Shown piece by piece: positions 8,468-16,899 of a stretch of DNA of 64,000 nucleotides. Below the pieces are notes generated by a model, which saw only the letters and a list, made by a program, of their open reading frames with translations, searched no databases and had not been told where the DNA came from. The position numbers were made by a program, and so were the translations under genes. Source of the stretch: Acinetobacter beijerinckii CIP 110307 (GTDB taxonomy: Bacteria > Pseudomonadota > Gammaproteobacteria > Pseudomonadales > Moraxellaceae); the NCBI RefSeq assembly GCF_000369005.1, contig NZ_KB849765.1, positions 1,291,295 through 1,355,294 on the forward strand. The letters run 5' to 3'. How positions within the stretch are numbered: the stretch's first letter is position 1; every line of letters starts with the position of its first letter.

Positions 8468-8587
8468 TCCATTGATTCCTATCAATCTTTTTATTTAAGT
8501 TATTCATAAACTGATTTTATCACTTATGAGTTCGTTATGGTTGGAATTGAGACTAAGTGAAGGATGCTAATTAAAAATTAAGGATTT

Positions 8588-8618
8588 GAGTCATCTATAC
8601 CAGAGATATTGATGACTC
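8588..8618 (-). terminator. Putative hairpin downstream of the chaperone gene
   Basis: An 8-bp stem, GAGTCATC (8588-8595) and GATGACTC (8611-8618), lies just past the stop codon of the minus-strand chaperone gene. The T-rich stretch after it on the minus strand is interrupted, so termination is likely but not certain. Confidence 0.45.
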
Positions 8619-8624
8619 TATCAT

Positions 8625-9554
8625 TTAAGAAAACATCTTGAGACGTAAGCTTTCCAAACGTTGTTGATATTGCTGTTGCCATTCTGTTTCGGATATTTGT
8701 GATTTGAGTGGTTGCATCTCTTGCTGGAGCTGCTTAACAGCTTGTTGATATTGATTGGCTTGTTGCTGCTGTTGAACTTCACGTTGATCACGTTGTTGAA
8801 TCTCTTGTCGCTCTTGCTCAGTTAAATATTGCTGCTGTAATTTTTGTTTTAAGCGTGCAATTTCAGCAGGGTTATTTGAGCTTTGATTGAGCAGTTGAAT
8901 CGCTTGTTCATAATGTCCAAGTTTACTGTCTTGCTCAATCATCGTTGGGTATTGACGTTGCAGTTCTTCAAAGGCTTTTAAACGTTGTTCTGCACTTAGA
9001 TTGTTATCTTTAGCTAAATCATTATAAGCAAAACGATAATCTGCATAGTGACGTTCATCGCCAAATCCAAGTGTCGCTTCTTTTTGTCCTAAGGTACTTT
9101 CTCTGAGTTTCCAAATCGCATCAAAACGTTCCTTAGGCGATAATGATGTGGATAGCACCATACTTTGCATCTTTTGTTCATATTGCGGCAAGTGTTTTAA
9201 TAGATTTTCTACTAAACGGGCAAAGGCTTGGTCAGGGTAATTGGCTAAGGCTTTTGCCAAAGCTGCATTGCAATCTTCAACATGACAATTCGCATTGAAT
9301 TCATTCAAAAATTGAGTGATATTACCTGGTTGTTGTTGCAGCAACTTAAGTTGTTTGGAAAGGGATTCTTGTAAAAGCTCTTCTTTATTCTTATCTTGCA
9401 TTGTTTCATCACTAGCATTTACGGATGAGTTGTTAGATTGTGCCGTAGTTTTGGACTGTTGGATTGCAGCGGAAGAGGCAGTGCTCTTCCAAACCACAAT
9501 ACTGACCAAGACCACTAAAACAATAATAATTGTTAGCAATAGTCTTTTATTCAT
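8625..9554 (-). CDS. Lipase-chaperone (Lif/foldase)-like membrane-anchored protein
   Basis: This 309-residue protein has one N-terminal membrane anchor (LLLTIIIVLVVLVSIVVW, about residues 4-22) followed by a Ser/Gln-rich linker and an all-helical periplasmic domain. Several stretches match the lipase secretion chaperone family pattern: WKLRESTLGQKEATLGFGDE (compare R...LG...ALFGDE), LSAEQRLKAFEELQRQYP (compare the LS..E....L..LE.QLP segment), and a Gln-rich C-terminal helix. The classical RxxFDY motif is not seen. Family members are steric foldases that help an exported lipase fold in the periplasm and are normally encoded beside it. Here the neighbour, 19 bases upstream in the same operon, is a sphingomyelinase-like enzyme, which is the probable client. 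Confidence 0.68.
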   Translation of the reverse strand: MNKRLLLTIIIVLVVLVSIVVWKSTASSAAIQQSKTTAQSNNSSVNASDETMQDKNKEELLQESLSKQLKLLQQQPGNITQFLNEFNANCHVEDCNAALAKALANYPDQAFARLVENLLKHLPQYEQKMQSMVLSTSLSPKERFDAIWKLRESTLGQKEATLGFGDERHYADYRFAYNDLAKDNNLSAEQRLKAFEELQRQYPTMIEQDSKLGHYEQAIQLLNQSSNNPAEIARLKQKLQQQYLTEQERQEIQQRDQREVQQQQQANQYQQAVKQLQQEMQPLKSQISETEWQQQYQQRLESLRLKMFS

Positions 9555-9573
9555 ATTTTCATCTACTTATCTG

Positions 9574-10914
9574 TTAGTAGTTAAATTGACCCATCACAGG
9601 GAAATGATCAGATAAATCCCAAGTCATAAAAACAGGATCAGCTGCAGAACGTAAAATACGGACATCGTTACGAGATTGAATAGGTTGACGATGTGTATTA
9701 GAAGAAACCACATAATCTAAATATTCAACCGTTGTTCCACCTGAACCTGCTGCACCAGCGAGTTTGTTCACACGAGGATCAAAAGTCGAAGCGGTGTAGC
9801 CAGTGCTTATCGGTGCGGTTGCGTTCAGGTTGTTTAACATATCTTGATAGTCTTGCGGCCATAAGAATTTATTTACATTAAAATCACCGCCCATCAAGAC
9901 AGCATCAAAATTTGGAATATTTTGTTGATTGACCAACTGACGAATTTGCTGAAATTGAACCTGACGTAAAGCACGTGCTTCAGTTGTATCAAATGATGCG
10001 GTATGCGTTGAAGTTACATGATAGGCTTTACCATTTTTAATGATTTCAGCATATAAGACCCCTTTATCTGCAAAACAATCTGTGCCTGTGCAGTCTGGAT
10101 AAATCATTTGTGCTGTTTTCACAATTGGATAGCGACTAACAATCACTAAACCACTATCAAATAAGTTATAACCTGATCCCACTGGAATATGTGTTTGATA
10201 CGGATATTGTTGAGCTAATTGATTCAACATACCTGTACGGGATGAAGCAAAGACTTCTTGCATCAAAATTACATCATAACCTTTTACGTGATTTGGCAGT
10301 TCAGCCAAGCGTTCACTGATCTTGCTCGCGACCATAGGCAAAGCATAGATATTATAAGTCAGTACTTTTAATTCATCAGCACTACTTGAAACTGGTTCTT
10401 GAACTGTATTTTGATGAATGGTGTAGTGGAAATCATCATATCCACCCGTATATTCTGCTTTTACAGCAGCTTGAGCTGCTAAACCGCCATAGTTCGTATT
10501 TAATCGATAGACACTGCGATCTGAATACCAAGGAGAAGTTGTGGTCGCAGTTTGAATACCATGTTTAATATTACTGCCAGTCCAAGTGCCAGTCATCGTT
10601 TGTTTTAAGGTAACTTGTGAACCACCGCTACTGACGATCGTATCAAAATTATAGGTTTGTCCAGATTTTATTCCTGAGTAACGATTCATCCGTAATACAC
10701 GTTTGGTTTCATACGGACCGATTTGTGTGGCTTCTTGTGCCCATTGATTACCTTGCTGTAATATTTGGCTACCTGTTTGGTTAACCTGAATAGATACAGT
10801 CTGCGGTGTTGTATTGGTTACAAATACATAAGAATCTGCTAGTGCATTTTGACTGGCAAAGCCGCCTATCAATAACGCCACCCCTGCGCCTAGTTTTAAG
10901 CTATTCAGCTTCAT
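9574..10914 (-). CDS. Exported sphingomyelinase-like phosphodiesterase (EEP family)
   Basis: This 446-residue secreted enzyme has a clear signal peptide (MKLNSLKLGAGVALLIGGFA, cleavage probably after NALA). Residues about 30-170 form a beta-rich region of unknown role. The remainder is an endonuclease/exonuclease/phosphatase fold as in bacterial neutral sphingomyelinase and phospholipase C. Visible catalytic motifs are LTYNIYALP (metal Asn), VILMQEVF (metal Glu), GGDFNV (Asp/Asn) and LSDHFPVMG (Asp/His). ATG at 10914 is preferred because GGAG sits six bases upstream; the upstream ATG at 10926 overlaps that site. The likely substrate is sphingomyelin or another choline phospholipid; this is inferred from family, not proven. 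It is co-transcribed with the downstream foldase-like gene. Confidence 0.85.
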   Translation of the reverse strand: MKLNSLKLGAGVALLIGGFASQNALADSYVFVTNTTPQTVSIQVNQTGSQILQQGNQWAQEATQIGPYETKRVLRMNRYSGIKSGQTYNFDTIVSSGGSQVTLKQTMTGTWTGSNIKHGIQTATTTSPWYSDRSVYRLNTNYGGLAAQAAVKAEYTGGYDDFHYTIHQNTVQEPVSSSADELKVLTYNIYALPMVASKISERLAELPNHVKGYDVILMQEVFASSRTGMLNQLAQQYPYQTHIPVGSGYNLFDSGLVIVSRYPIVKTAQMIYPDCTGTDCFADKGVLYAEIIKNGKAYHVTSTHTASFDTTEARALRQVQFQQIRQLVNQQNIPNFDAVLMGGDFNVNKFLWPQDYQDMLNNLNATAPISTGYTASTFDPRVNKLAGAAGSGGTTVEYLDYVVSSNTHRQPIQSRNDVRILRSAADPVFMTWDLSDHFPVMGQFNY

Positions 10915-11211
10915 TTTTATCTCCATAGTGCTTAATTATTCATGAACAAAAGCCAATCAAGAAAGGTTGTAATTATTCATTAATGAAAATTTTTTGATTG
11001 ATGTTTGTTCGAAAACTATAATAATGAAAAAATATTGCTAAATCATTTAAATTTAATGTCATTCATCTGATCTATTAAAAACAATATGTTAAGAGGAAAT
11101 TGTTTGTACGTGAAAAAACTTATAATGATGTGATAAAAAAATGGTTAATTATCGAAATAGTTCATATTCATAAACGAAAATTGAAAAGTAACATATAAAA
11201 CGATAGAAATA
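10915..11211. other. AT-rich intergenic region upstream of the sphingomyelinase gene
   Basis: About 300 bases without a credible gene. It must contain the promoter of the minus-strand sphingomyelinase operon, but I cannot point to a convincing -35/-10 pair. No repeat is evident apart from the terminator that follows. Confidence 0.5.
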
Positions 11212-11247
11212 AAAAAACTGATAGGTGGTGACACCTATCAGTTTTTT
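11212..11247. terminator. Bidirectional terminator after the roadblock gene
   Basis: A perfect 16-bp stem (AAAAAACTGATAGGTG at 11212-11227, CACCTATCAGTTTTTT at 11232-11247) with a GTGA loop. It ends the minus-strand roadblock/GTPase operon. Confidence 0.93.
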
Positions 11248-11262
11248 AGTAAAGAGATTAGT

Positions 11263-11682
11263 TTAGGCTTGGTCAGCATCTACAATTGCTGCACTTGCTT
11301 GCTTTAGGCTATATAGAAGTTGCCCTAACAGGACATCTTTATTACTTAATGTCACCATGACCATTGGATGATGAGGGGCGGGTATCGACGTTAAAATGGC
11401 TTTGCCATTCTCTGCATCAAAGGTAATACTTTGACAACCAGTGAGTTGAATCTCATTCAGGAAAGCACTCACCATCGCTAAAATTGAACTACTCACGGCA
11501 GCTAACTTAGTGCTGTTATAAGGGTTCTTTTTATAAATAGAAGCAAGCTCAAATCCATCTGTCGAGCAAAGCATGATGTAATCAATACCACGAATATTGG
11601 TTAATATTTCGCTTGCTTGAGCTTTTGCCAAATGAATCAGTTCTTTTGGCGCGGTACGTTGTTGGCTTGGAATACTGAACAT
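11263..11682 (-). CDS. Roadblock/LC7-domain protein
   Basis: This 139-residue single-domain protein has the alpha-beta pattern of the roadblock/LC7 family: an N-terminal helix (LIHLAKAQASEILTNIRGID), the strand YIMLCSTDGFELASI, a second helix (KLAAVSSSILAMVSAFLNEI), and strands with SITFDAENGKAILTSI and MVMVTLSNK. Family members (MglB, CvnB) bind small Ras-like GTPases and act as GAPs or scaffolds. It starts 22 bases downstream of the GTPase gene on the same strand, which supports a partnership. It is the last gene of the cluster. Confidence 0.8.
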   Translation of the reverse strand: MFSIPSQQRTAPKELIHLAKAQASEILTNIRGIDYIMLCSTDGFELASIYKKNPYNSTKLAAVSSSILAMVSAFLNEIQLTGCQSITFDAENGKAILTSIPAPHHPMVMVTLSNKDVLLGQLLYSLKQASAAIVDADQA

Positions 11683-11704
11683 AATTCTTCTCTTTATAAA
11701 GTGA

Positions 11705-12247
11705 TTAATTTGTTGCTCGTAAATTTACTTCTAAGGCTGCAATCAGCGATTCAACCATAAGTAAAATATGTTCTTGTTTGCGCGCATCGATAAAAAACAA
11801 TGGATATTGATATTCATTTTGAATCAGCCAATCACGATAAATCGAAGTAGATTGGGCTTTGTTTTCATCAATATGAGTGATACCAATCGAGATATTTTTT
11901 GTATAATCTTTAAATGTATCTAAATATCCTTCCAGCTCTTCAAGTGCAACTTTGCTATTGTGATCGACCAAAATAATTGCACCAAGAGCACCCTGACAAA
12001 TCACAGGCCAAATAAAATCAAAGCGTGCTTGACCTGGTGTTCCGTAAAGTCCAATTTTGGCACCGTCATCTAATGTAATTTCGCCATAATCAATACCAAC
12101 AGTTGTTTGCATTTTATTATGGGCTTGGCTATCTGTATTAAAGGCTTCAGTAGCAAGGACAGGAACTTCAGAAAGTGATCTAATCGCTTCCGTCTTACCT
12201 GCACCCATACTGCCAGCAAATACAATTTTATATTGTTGAAGAATCAT
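11705..12247 (-). CDS. MglA/CvnD-like small GTPase
   Basis: This 180-residue Ras-like GTPase belongs to the bacterial group found in conservons and Mgl systems. Its P-loop is GSMGAGKT (residues 12-19), its switch II motif is TPGQ (residues 70-73) where Ras has DxxG, and its G4 motif is THID (residues 124-127) in place of NKxD. There is no membrane segment. It lies between an unknown 322-residue protein gene (8-base gap) and a roadblock protein, so all three are probably one operon. Roadblock proteins commonly regulate this GTPase type; the process controlled here cannot be read from sequence. Confidence 0.85.
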   Translation of the reverse strand: MILQQYKIVFAGSMGAGKTEAIRSLSEVPVLATEAFNTDSQAHNKMQTTVGIDYGEITLDDGAKIGLYGTPGQARFDFIWPVICQGALGAIILVDHNSKVALEELEGYLDTFKDYTKNISIGITHIDENKAQSTSIYRDWLIQNEYQYPLFFIDARKQEHILLMVESLIAALEVNLRATN

Positions 12248-12255
12248 AAAAATCC

Positions 12256-13224
12256 TTAAAGCCCAAATCGACGTCTAATCTTGCCGAAAAATTTATTTAA
12301 AAAACCTTGTTGTTCAGCAGTCTGCTCAGTCGCCTGTGTTTTTAAATAATGGCTTTCTGATGCAGAAATAATGCCTCCGTTATTGGAAATAATGCAGGCT
12401 GAAATAAATTGTTGAACCGTTTCAATAGGAAGTTTCAATTGTGTTGCTACTTGTGAGAGTTGAGCTCCTTGTATAAAACATGCAGAGAGTAAAAGTGTAA
12501 TTTTTCGATCTGTGCTTTGAGTCGGTTGAGGCCAGTACTCAATTTTGTAATATTCATTTTCGTTTGGTGCTAACTTTTGAAACTCAAGTGAATGCCAAAA
12601 AAGATTCCATAACCAATCTTGTAAGTCGTATTCGATCTTACGAGAGACTTTTGTAAAATCGAAAGTAGTCGCAAACTCATAATTAAAACTATAATTGGTT
12701 TGCGTAATCGTGCGTGTAGGTTCCAACCATGCAATTTGGCTGCGTGTATCAATGACGGCCAAAGTACCATGGTCATCAAATAGATGAAGCCGCGCATTTT
12801 CTGGATTTAACATCTCATTTAAAAACTTTGCATTCACGGCATTGTGTGTCGATTGGATTTCTACTTTGGGCTGCTGTGATTGTTGTTGAGTGAGATAACT
12901 TAAAAGTCTAAGTTGAATCCAATTTTTTAAAGCATCTGTTTGTTGAAATGGTAGATAAAGTGTATTGTTTTCTTCGATATTGCACGCACCTTGTCCTTTA
13001 GATACTTTTAAACAAGGTAGTTGCTTTGTTTCTATAATACGTTGGATACCTTCAGTATCAAAAAAATTTTCATTTATTAATAACAAGTCTATATTAGGAT
13101 CGGCAATATTAATCCAATTAATGCCAAATTCATTCGGTATTGTTTTTCTAAGTTCTATTTTTAATTCATCTGAAACTTTTAAACTTATACCTGAAATTGC
13201 GATATTAATGCAATGTCCATTCAT
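12256..13224 (-). CDS. Hypothetical protein of the roadblock/GTPase cluster
   Basis: I do not recognise this 322-residue protein. Residues 1-110 have an alternating strand/helix pattern ending in a possible receiver-like or effector fold (INWINIADPNIDLLLINENFF). The middle part is beta-rich (ARLHLFDDHGTLAVIDTRSQIAWLEP). The C-terminal part (ITLLLSACFIQGAQLSQVATQLKLPIETVQQFISACI) reads like a winged-helix domain, and the last residues are basic (FGKIRRRFGL). No membrane segment is present. It is 8 bases upstream of the GTPase gene, so it may be a regulator or adaptor for it. The 163-base AT-rich gap upstream probably holds a promoter. Confidence 0.65.
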   Translation of the reverse strand: MNGHCINIAISGISLKVSDELKIELRKTIPNEFGINWINIADPNIDLLLINENFFDTEGIQRIIETKQLPCLKVSKGQGACNIEENNTLYLPFQQTDALKNWIQLRLLSYLTQQQSQQPKVEIQSTHNAVNAKFLNEMLNPENARLHLFDDHGTLAVIDTRSQIAWLEPTRTITQTNYSFNYEFATTFDFTKVSRKIEYDLQDWLWNLFWHSLEFQKLAPNENEYYKIEYWPQPTQSTDRKITLLLSACFIQGAQLSQVATQLKLPIETVQQFISACIISNNGGIISASESHYLKTQATEQTAEQQGFLNKFFGKIRRRFGL

Positions 13225-13387
13225 AGTATCACTTTAATATTTTATAAAATATTGGACTGCACAAAATTAGTCTAAAATAATAAAGACTAATAATAGGCTC
13301 TTGCATTATTTTAACTTTATTTATTTTATAAATAAAATTAAAATAAATACATAAAGCCTAATATATTAGAAGTCTTACCTGTGCTGG

Positions 13388-13747
13388 TTAAGCAAAGTCT
13401 AACTCTTTCTCAAATGTTTTGAGTTCATGGCGAGACATTGCTAGGTTTGACTTAGAGCGATCCAATACCAAATAAAGGAATAGATTGCCATTGCTTTCGA
13501 GTGGACGAATTAGGTGGTATGCCTTGCCGAGAGTGATTAAAATATCTTCAATATCATCATTTAATTTTAAAGAGTTTGCAACACGGCGTTTTGCTCGAAC
13601 AACTTCGGTATTACCTGCTGCAGCTAATTCTAAATCAATTCCGCCCCCACCTTGAGTTGCTAACGCTAAACCACTTTCTGTGTCTACTAATGCCGCTGCA
13701 ACGAAACCATCAATATTTGTTAAGCTTTCTAATGAAATTTTAGCCAT
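13388..13747 (-). CDS. Roadblock/LC7-like protein
   Basis: This 119-residue small protein has a roadblock-like layout: [32 protein letters not shown] (helix, then a strand with a conserved D-SG turn), a long helix region from [20 protein letters not shown], and strands [19 protein letters not shown] and [14 protein letters not shown]. It is the first gene of the roadblock/GTPase cluster, separated from the next gene by 163 bases, so it may be expressed separately. The two roadblock proteins of the cluster are divergent in sequence, which suggests different roles. Confidence 0.72.
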   Translation of the reverse strand: MAKISLESLTNIDGFVAAALVDTESGLALATQGGGGIDLELAAAGNTEVVRAKRRVANSLKLNDDIEDILITLGKAYHLIRPLESNGNLFLYLVLDRSKSNLAMSRHELKTFEKELDFA

Positions 13748-14084
13748 GATATTATCTCTACTAATGCATCTTTGTTTATGAATTTATATTGGCTACTTTT
13801 GTTTAGATTAGTTTTCAAAAGCAGTTAATATCATTATAGGAAAGTCTTTTATTAAATCAATAATACTTTTAAATTATTAAAATCACAGGAATGAAAATAA
13901 TTGACAATTTTTGTCAATAAAACAAATTAAAATATTAAATAAGGATAATATTTTTATTTTAGTGTGATGTGATTGGCATTAATTTTTGATATGATTAATA
14001 TTATTTGATTGTAAATAAATGTAAATTATATTGATTAAAATCTGTAAAATTATTGTTTAATAAATTTAAAATTTTCTTAAGTTT
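13748..14084. other. AT-rich intergenic region between two minus-strand operons
   Basis: About 340 bases, strongly AT-rich, with no credible gene. It should carry the promoter of the minus-strand roadblock gene. Many TATA-like strings occur, so I cannot single out a promoter. Confidence 0.5.
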
Positions 14085-14118
14085 ATGATAAAGAAGAATA
14101 AAAATCCTTCTTTATCAT
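14085..14118 (-). terminator. Terminator after the sspAB-associated gene
   Basis: A 12-bp stem (ATGATAAAGAAG at 14085-14096, CTTCTTTATCAT at 14107-14118) lies 10 bases past the stop of the minus-strand gene. A T-rich tail in that direction is weak, but the hairpin position fits a terminator. Confidence 0.65.
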
Positions 14119-14128
14119 TATTTAAATA

Positions 14129-14791
14129 TTATCCCGCAATAAGTTGACTATATGAACAATATAAAAATATTAGAATGACCAATGCGATAATTGGCGAAAT
14201 TATGTACGACCAAGAGGGTGGAGTGATGCTTTGCTGTTGATCATCATCAGTTGTATGCTGAAGAGGTTGAGCTTGCTGATGTACCAGCTGATTGAATTCT
14301 TGCATCGTGACTTCTAAAGACGTTTCAGGTTGCTCGATTGGTTTTGAACCAATCAGTTCGATGAGTTGATTGGTGGACCATACCCAATCTTCTGCTTGAC
14401 CTGAAAGATGTTCGATCTGCCCGATAAGCAATTCACCCATGCCTGTTTGACCAAAGCTTCCAGTTTGATCTAATTGATTTAATTCAGTAAATTGTAAAGT
14501 GATGACTTCAGAAATACTAGACTCAAGTTCCGTAGCACTTAGCTTCGATTGGTTAGATTTAGAGGTGGTGAGGTGGCGAGCAACTTCTTGCACATAAAGT
14601 GGATCAGATGCTTTAATTTCTTGATAAAGTTTTTGAGGATTTCGTTTCCATAAGCTAATCAGTTGTCCTAGAGAAAGGACATTTACTTCATCAATAAAAT
14701 TAATTTTCTCTTTGGTTGAGTATTTATTGAAAAGCTGCGGTTTCTGAATTTTGATTTGTTCAGAAAAATATTGCACTAAATCAAATGCCAT
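14129..14791 (-). CDS. Hypothetical tail-anchored protein downstream of sspB
   Basis: I do not recognise this 220-residue protein. It is hydrophilic and helical over residues 1-190 with a Gln-rich stretch, and ends with one C-terminal membrane segment (IISPIIALVILIFLYCSY), so it is probably anchored in the inner membrane with its bulk in the cytoplasm. No signal peptide is present. It starts 19 bases after sspB and is followed by a hairpin, so it is the third gene of an sspA-sspB unit. A link to ClpXP substrate delivery is possible but only from context. Confidence 0.68.
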   Translation of the reverse strand: MAFDLVQYFSEQIKIQKPQLFNKYSTKEKINFIDEVNVLSLGQLISLWKRNPQKLYQEIKASDPLYVQEVARHLTTSKSNQSKLSATELESSISEVITLQFTELNQLDQTGSFGQTGMGELLIGQIEHLSGQAEDWVWSTNQLIELIGSKPIEQPETSLEVTMQEFNQLVHQQAQPLQHTTDDDQQQSITPPSWSYIISPIIALVILIFLYCSYSQLIAG

Positions 14792-14810
14792 GGGTCATAT
14801 CCTCATTTTT

Positions 14811-15236
14811 TTAATCTAAAATTCTTAAAGAAGGCTTTTTCTTACTTGGTTTTGCTTCTTGTTGTGTTTCAGTTTCGCTTGTATTTGCTTCAACGTGAAC
14901 ATCTGCATATTCACTTGGTTCAAAAAATAGACCTTGACCATTCTCTCTTGCATAAATTCCTAATACCGCACTGATAGGAATATAAATATCTTTAGATACA
15001 CCACCAAATCTTGCAGAAAAACTAATCGACTCATTACTCATCTGAAGTTGATGAACTGCATGTGGTGCAAGATTTAATACAATTTGTCCATCTTTTACAA
15101 ATTGCTGAGGCACTTCAGTGTAAGGTTGAGTTGCGTCAACCAGTAAATAGGGCGTAAGTTGGTTGTCGCAAATCCATTCATAAATGGCACGAGCAAGATA
15201 GGGGCGAGTGGGTGTGAAGGTCGTTTGCTCAGACAT
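14811..15236 (-). CDS. sspB: ClpXP protease specificity-enhancing factor SspB
   Basis: This 141-residue adaptor brings ssrA-tagged and other substrates to ClpXP. The SspB fold is visible: RPYLARAIYEWICDNQLTPYLLVDA at the N-terminus, IVLNLAPHAVHQLQMSNESISFSARFGG in the core, and IYIPISAVLGIYARENGQGLFF. An acidic/Gln-rich flexible linker then leads to a short C-terminal tail (PSLRILD), the expected ClpX-binding motif. It follows sspA by 14 bases, the standard arrangement. Confidence 0.95.
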   Translation of the reverse strand: MSEQTTFTPTRPYLARAIYEWICDNQLTPYLLVDATQPYTEVPQQFVKDGQIVLNLAPHAVHQLQMSNESISFSARFGGVSKDIYIPISAVLGIYARENGQGLFFEPSEYADVHVEANTSETETQQEAKPSKKKPSLRILD

Positions 15237-15250
15237 AATGTATAAACTAA

Positions 15251-15910
15251 CTAAATCATTGAAATTAATTCATTGTAGCTGTTTTTTTCTTGTGCTGTCA
15301 TTGATTTAATAAAAGATGGTCGGTTAAAGATACGATGACAATACAAGAAAATAGGGCGGCAGTGTTGTTGCGGAAGATCAATTCCCATGCTTTTTAGGCG
15401 TATGAAAATAGGTGCTAACATACAATCTAAAATAGAAAATGTTTCTGACATGAAAAAAGGAAAGTGTTGAAATAAGGGTGTGAGCGAAATGAGAGTATCT
15501 CTCAGTTCTTTTTGAGCTTTTTGCTTTTGCTTTAAATCTAAGCTATCAGAGTGTCTAAGCATTTGATCGGCAAGCTTAAACCAGTCTTGCTCAAATCTCC
15601 AAATATATTGACGTTGTTCGGCTCTCGCCATAGGTGCATCTGCATATAGCTTATTTTGACGATAACGATCATCTAAATATTCAGCGATGACATTACTTGA
15701 AAATAGTTTTAAGTTTTGTTCAATCAACATTGGTAGTTGATTATAAGGATTAAGATCGGCTAAATCCTCATCTTCATGGTCAGTAATAATCAGTTGGTAT
15801 TTGATTTGTTTTTCAGCAAGTAAAAAACGAATCCAATGTGAGCGGAAATCATCTGCATGACTATAAAGCGTAATGCCTTGAACAGGGGTTGGGGGATTTT
15901 CTAAAGACAT
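15251..15910 (-). CDS. sspA: Stringent starvation protein A (GST-fold)
   Basis: This 219-residue glutathione S-transferase-fold protein, in related bacteria, binds RNA polymerase and acts in starvation and acid stress. The N-terminal thioredoxin-like domain has ITLYSHADDFRSHWIRFLLAEK and NPYNQLPML. The helical C-terminal domain has YIWRFEQDWFKLADQML. Family members lack GST activity; the usual catalytic Ser/Cys is not apparent. It is the first gene of the sspA-sspB unit; the sequence upstream of 15910 holds the promoter. Confidence 0.93.
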   Translation of the reverse strand: MSLENPPTPVQGITLYSHADDFRSHWIRFLLAEKQIKYQLIITDHEDEDLADLNPYNQLPMLIEQNLKLFSSNVIAEYLDDRYRQNKLYADAPMARAEQRQYIWRFEQDWFKLADQMLRHSDSLDLKQKQKAQKELRDTLISLTPLFQHFPFFMSETFSILDCMLAPIFIRLKSMGIDLPQQHCRPIFLYCHRIFNRPSFIKSMTAQEKNSYNELISMI

Positions 15911-16037
15911 AAGTCCAAAAAATTATGATTGACTGTTTAGAATACTAAAATTAACGTTGGAAAGCACTTAAAGCTGAACAATATGATTGTTACAGAATAG
16001 ATTTGTGATCCAATAAGTTCAAAGAGAGATAAATAGT

Positions 16038-16436
16038 ATGAAGCAATATTACTTTGCTGCAATCTTTAGTACGGCATTGTTGGGTGGTTGTAGCAGCTCA
16101 CCTGCTGTCTCGAATCAATTGAGTGTTGGCTCTTTACGAGAGAGCGATGCAGCTACAGATGTTACGATTGCTGGGGACGCTGATCAGGACAGCTCACCTT
16201 ATGGGGGAATAAAAAGTCAGTATGTGGTCAAAGGCTGTAAAGTGACGATTTACAATGATGGACCAATTCAGATGATCAATGAAAAAACTGATCAGCTTTG
16301 TAATGCGCCGATCCCAAAAGATCACCAATTTTCTAAGAATACTCGAACTTATCAAGAAAATGGATGCACAGTGACTGAATCAGTTGCTGCTGATGGCTTA
16401 AGTGATGCGGTGATGGATTGTTCTAAAAAGAAGTAA
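16038..16436 (+). CDS. Small hypothetical lipoprotein
   Basis: This 132-residue protein has a lipoprotein signal peptide (MKQYYFAAIFSTALLGGC, lipobox LGGC). The mature part has four further cysteines, in KGCKVTIYNDG, DQLCNAP, NGCTVTES and MDCSKKK, which could form two disulfides. The K/NGCxVT pattern appears twice, suggesting an internal duplication. Function is unknown. It is monocistronic and ends at a terminator shared with rpsI. Confidence 0.75.
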   Translation: MKQYYFAAIFSTALLGGCSSSPAVSNQLSVGSLRESDAATDVTIAGDADQDSSPYGGIKSQYVVKGCKVTIYNDGPIQMINEKTDQLCNAPIPKDHQFSKNTRTYQENGCTVTESVAADGLSDAVMDCSKKK

Positions 16437-16452
16437 TGAAAATTAGGCAATA

Positions 16453-16482
16453 AAAAAACCTCGGATAAATCCGAGGTTTTTT
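16453..16482. terminator. Bidirectional terminator between the lipoprotein gene and rpsI
   Basis: A stem of AAAAAACCTCGGAT (16453-16466) with ATCCGAGGTTTTTT (16469-16482), T-tracts on both sides, between convergent genes. Confidence 0.92.
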
Positions 16483-16500
16483 GTCCAATTCGTAAAACGA

Positions 16501-16887
16501 TTAACGTTTAGAGAATTGAGGACGTTTACGAGCTTTACGTAAACCAAGTTTCTTACGTTCAACTTCACGAGCATCACGAGTAACGAAACCAGCTTGACGA
16601 AGAGCAGGTTTTAAAGTTTCGTCAGAAGCGATCAACGCACGAGTAATACCGTGACGAATTGCACCAGCTTGACCACCGATACCACCACCTTTAACAGTGA
16701 TATAAAGGTCAAATTTTTCAGTAACTTCTAAAAGCTCTAAAGGCTGACGCACAACCATACGAGCAGTTTCACGACCGAAATATTGCTCAAGTGTACGGTT
16801 GTTGATTACGAGTTTACCAGTACCAGCTGACAAGAAAACACGTGCAGTTGCGGTCTTACGGCGACCTGTACCATAATTAGTAGCCAT
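16501..16887 (-). CDS. rpsI: Ribosomal protein S9
   Basis: This 128-residue 30S protein has full family length. Characteristic stretches are [35 protein letters not shown] and the strictly conserved C-terminus [11 protein letters not shown], whose last Lys-Arg reaches the P-site tRNA. It follows rplM by 12 bases in the conserved rplM-rpsI operon. Confidence 0.98.
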   Translation of the reverse strand: MATNYGTGRRKTATARVFLSAGTGKLVINNRTLEQYFGRETARMVVRQPLELLEVTEKFDLYITVKGGGIGGQAGAIRHGITRALIASDETLKPALRQAGFVTRDAREVERKKLGLRKARKRPQFSKR

Positions 16888-16899
16888 GTGCTGTATCCC

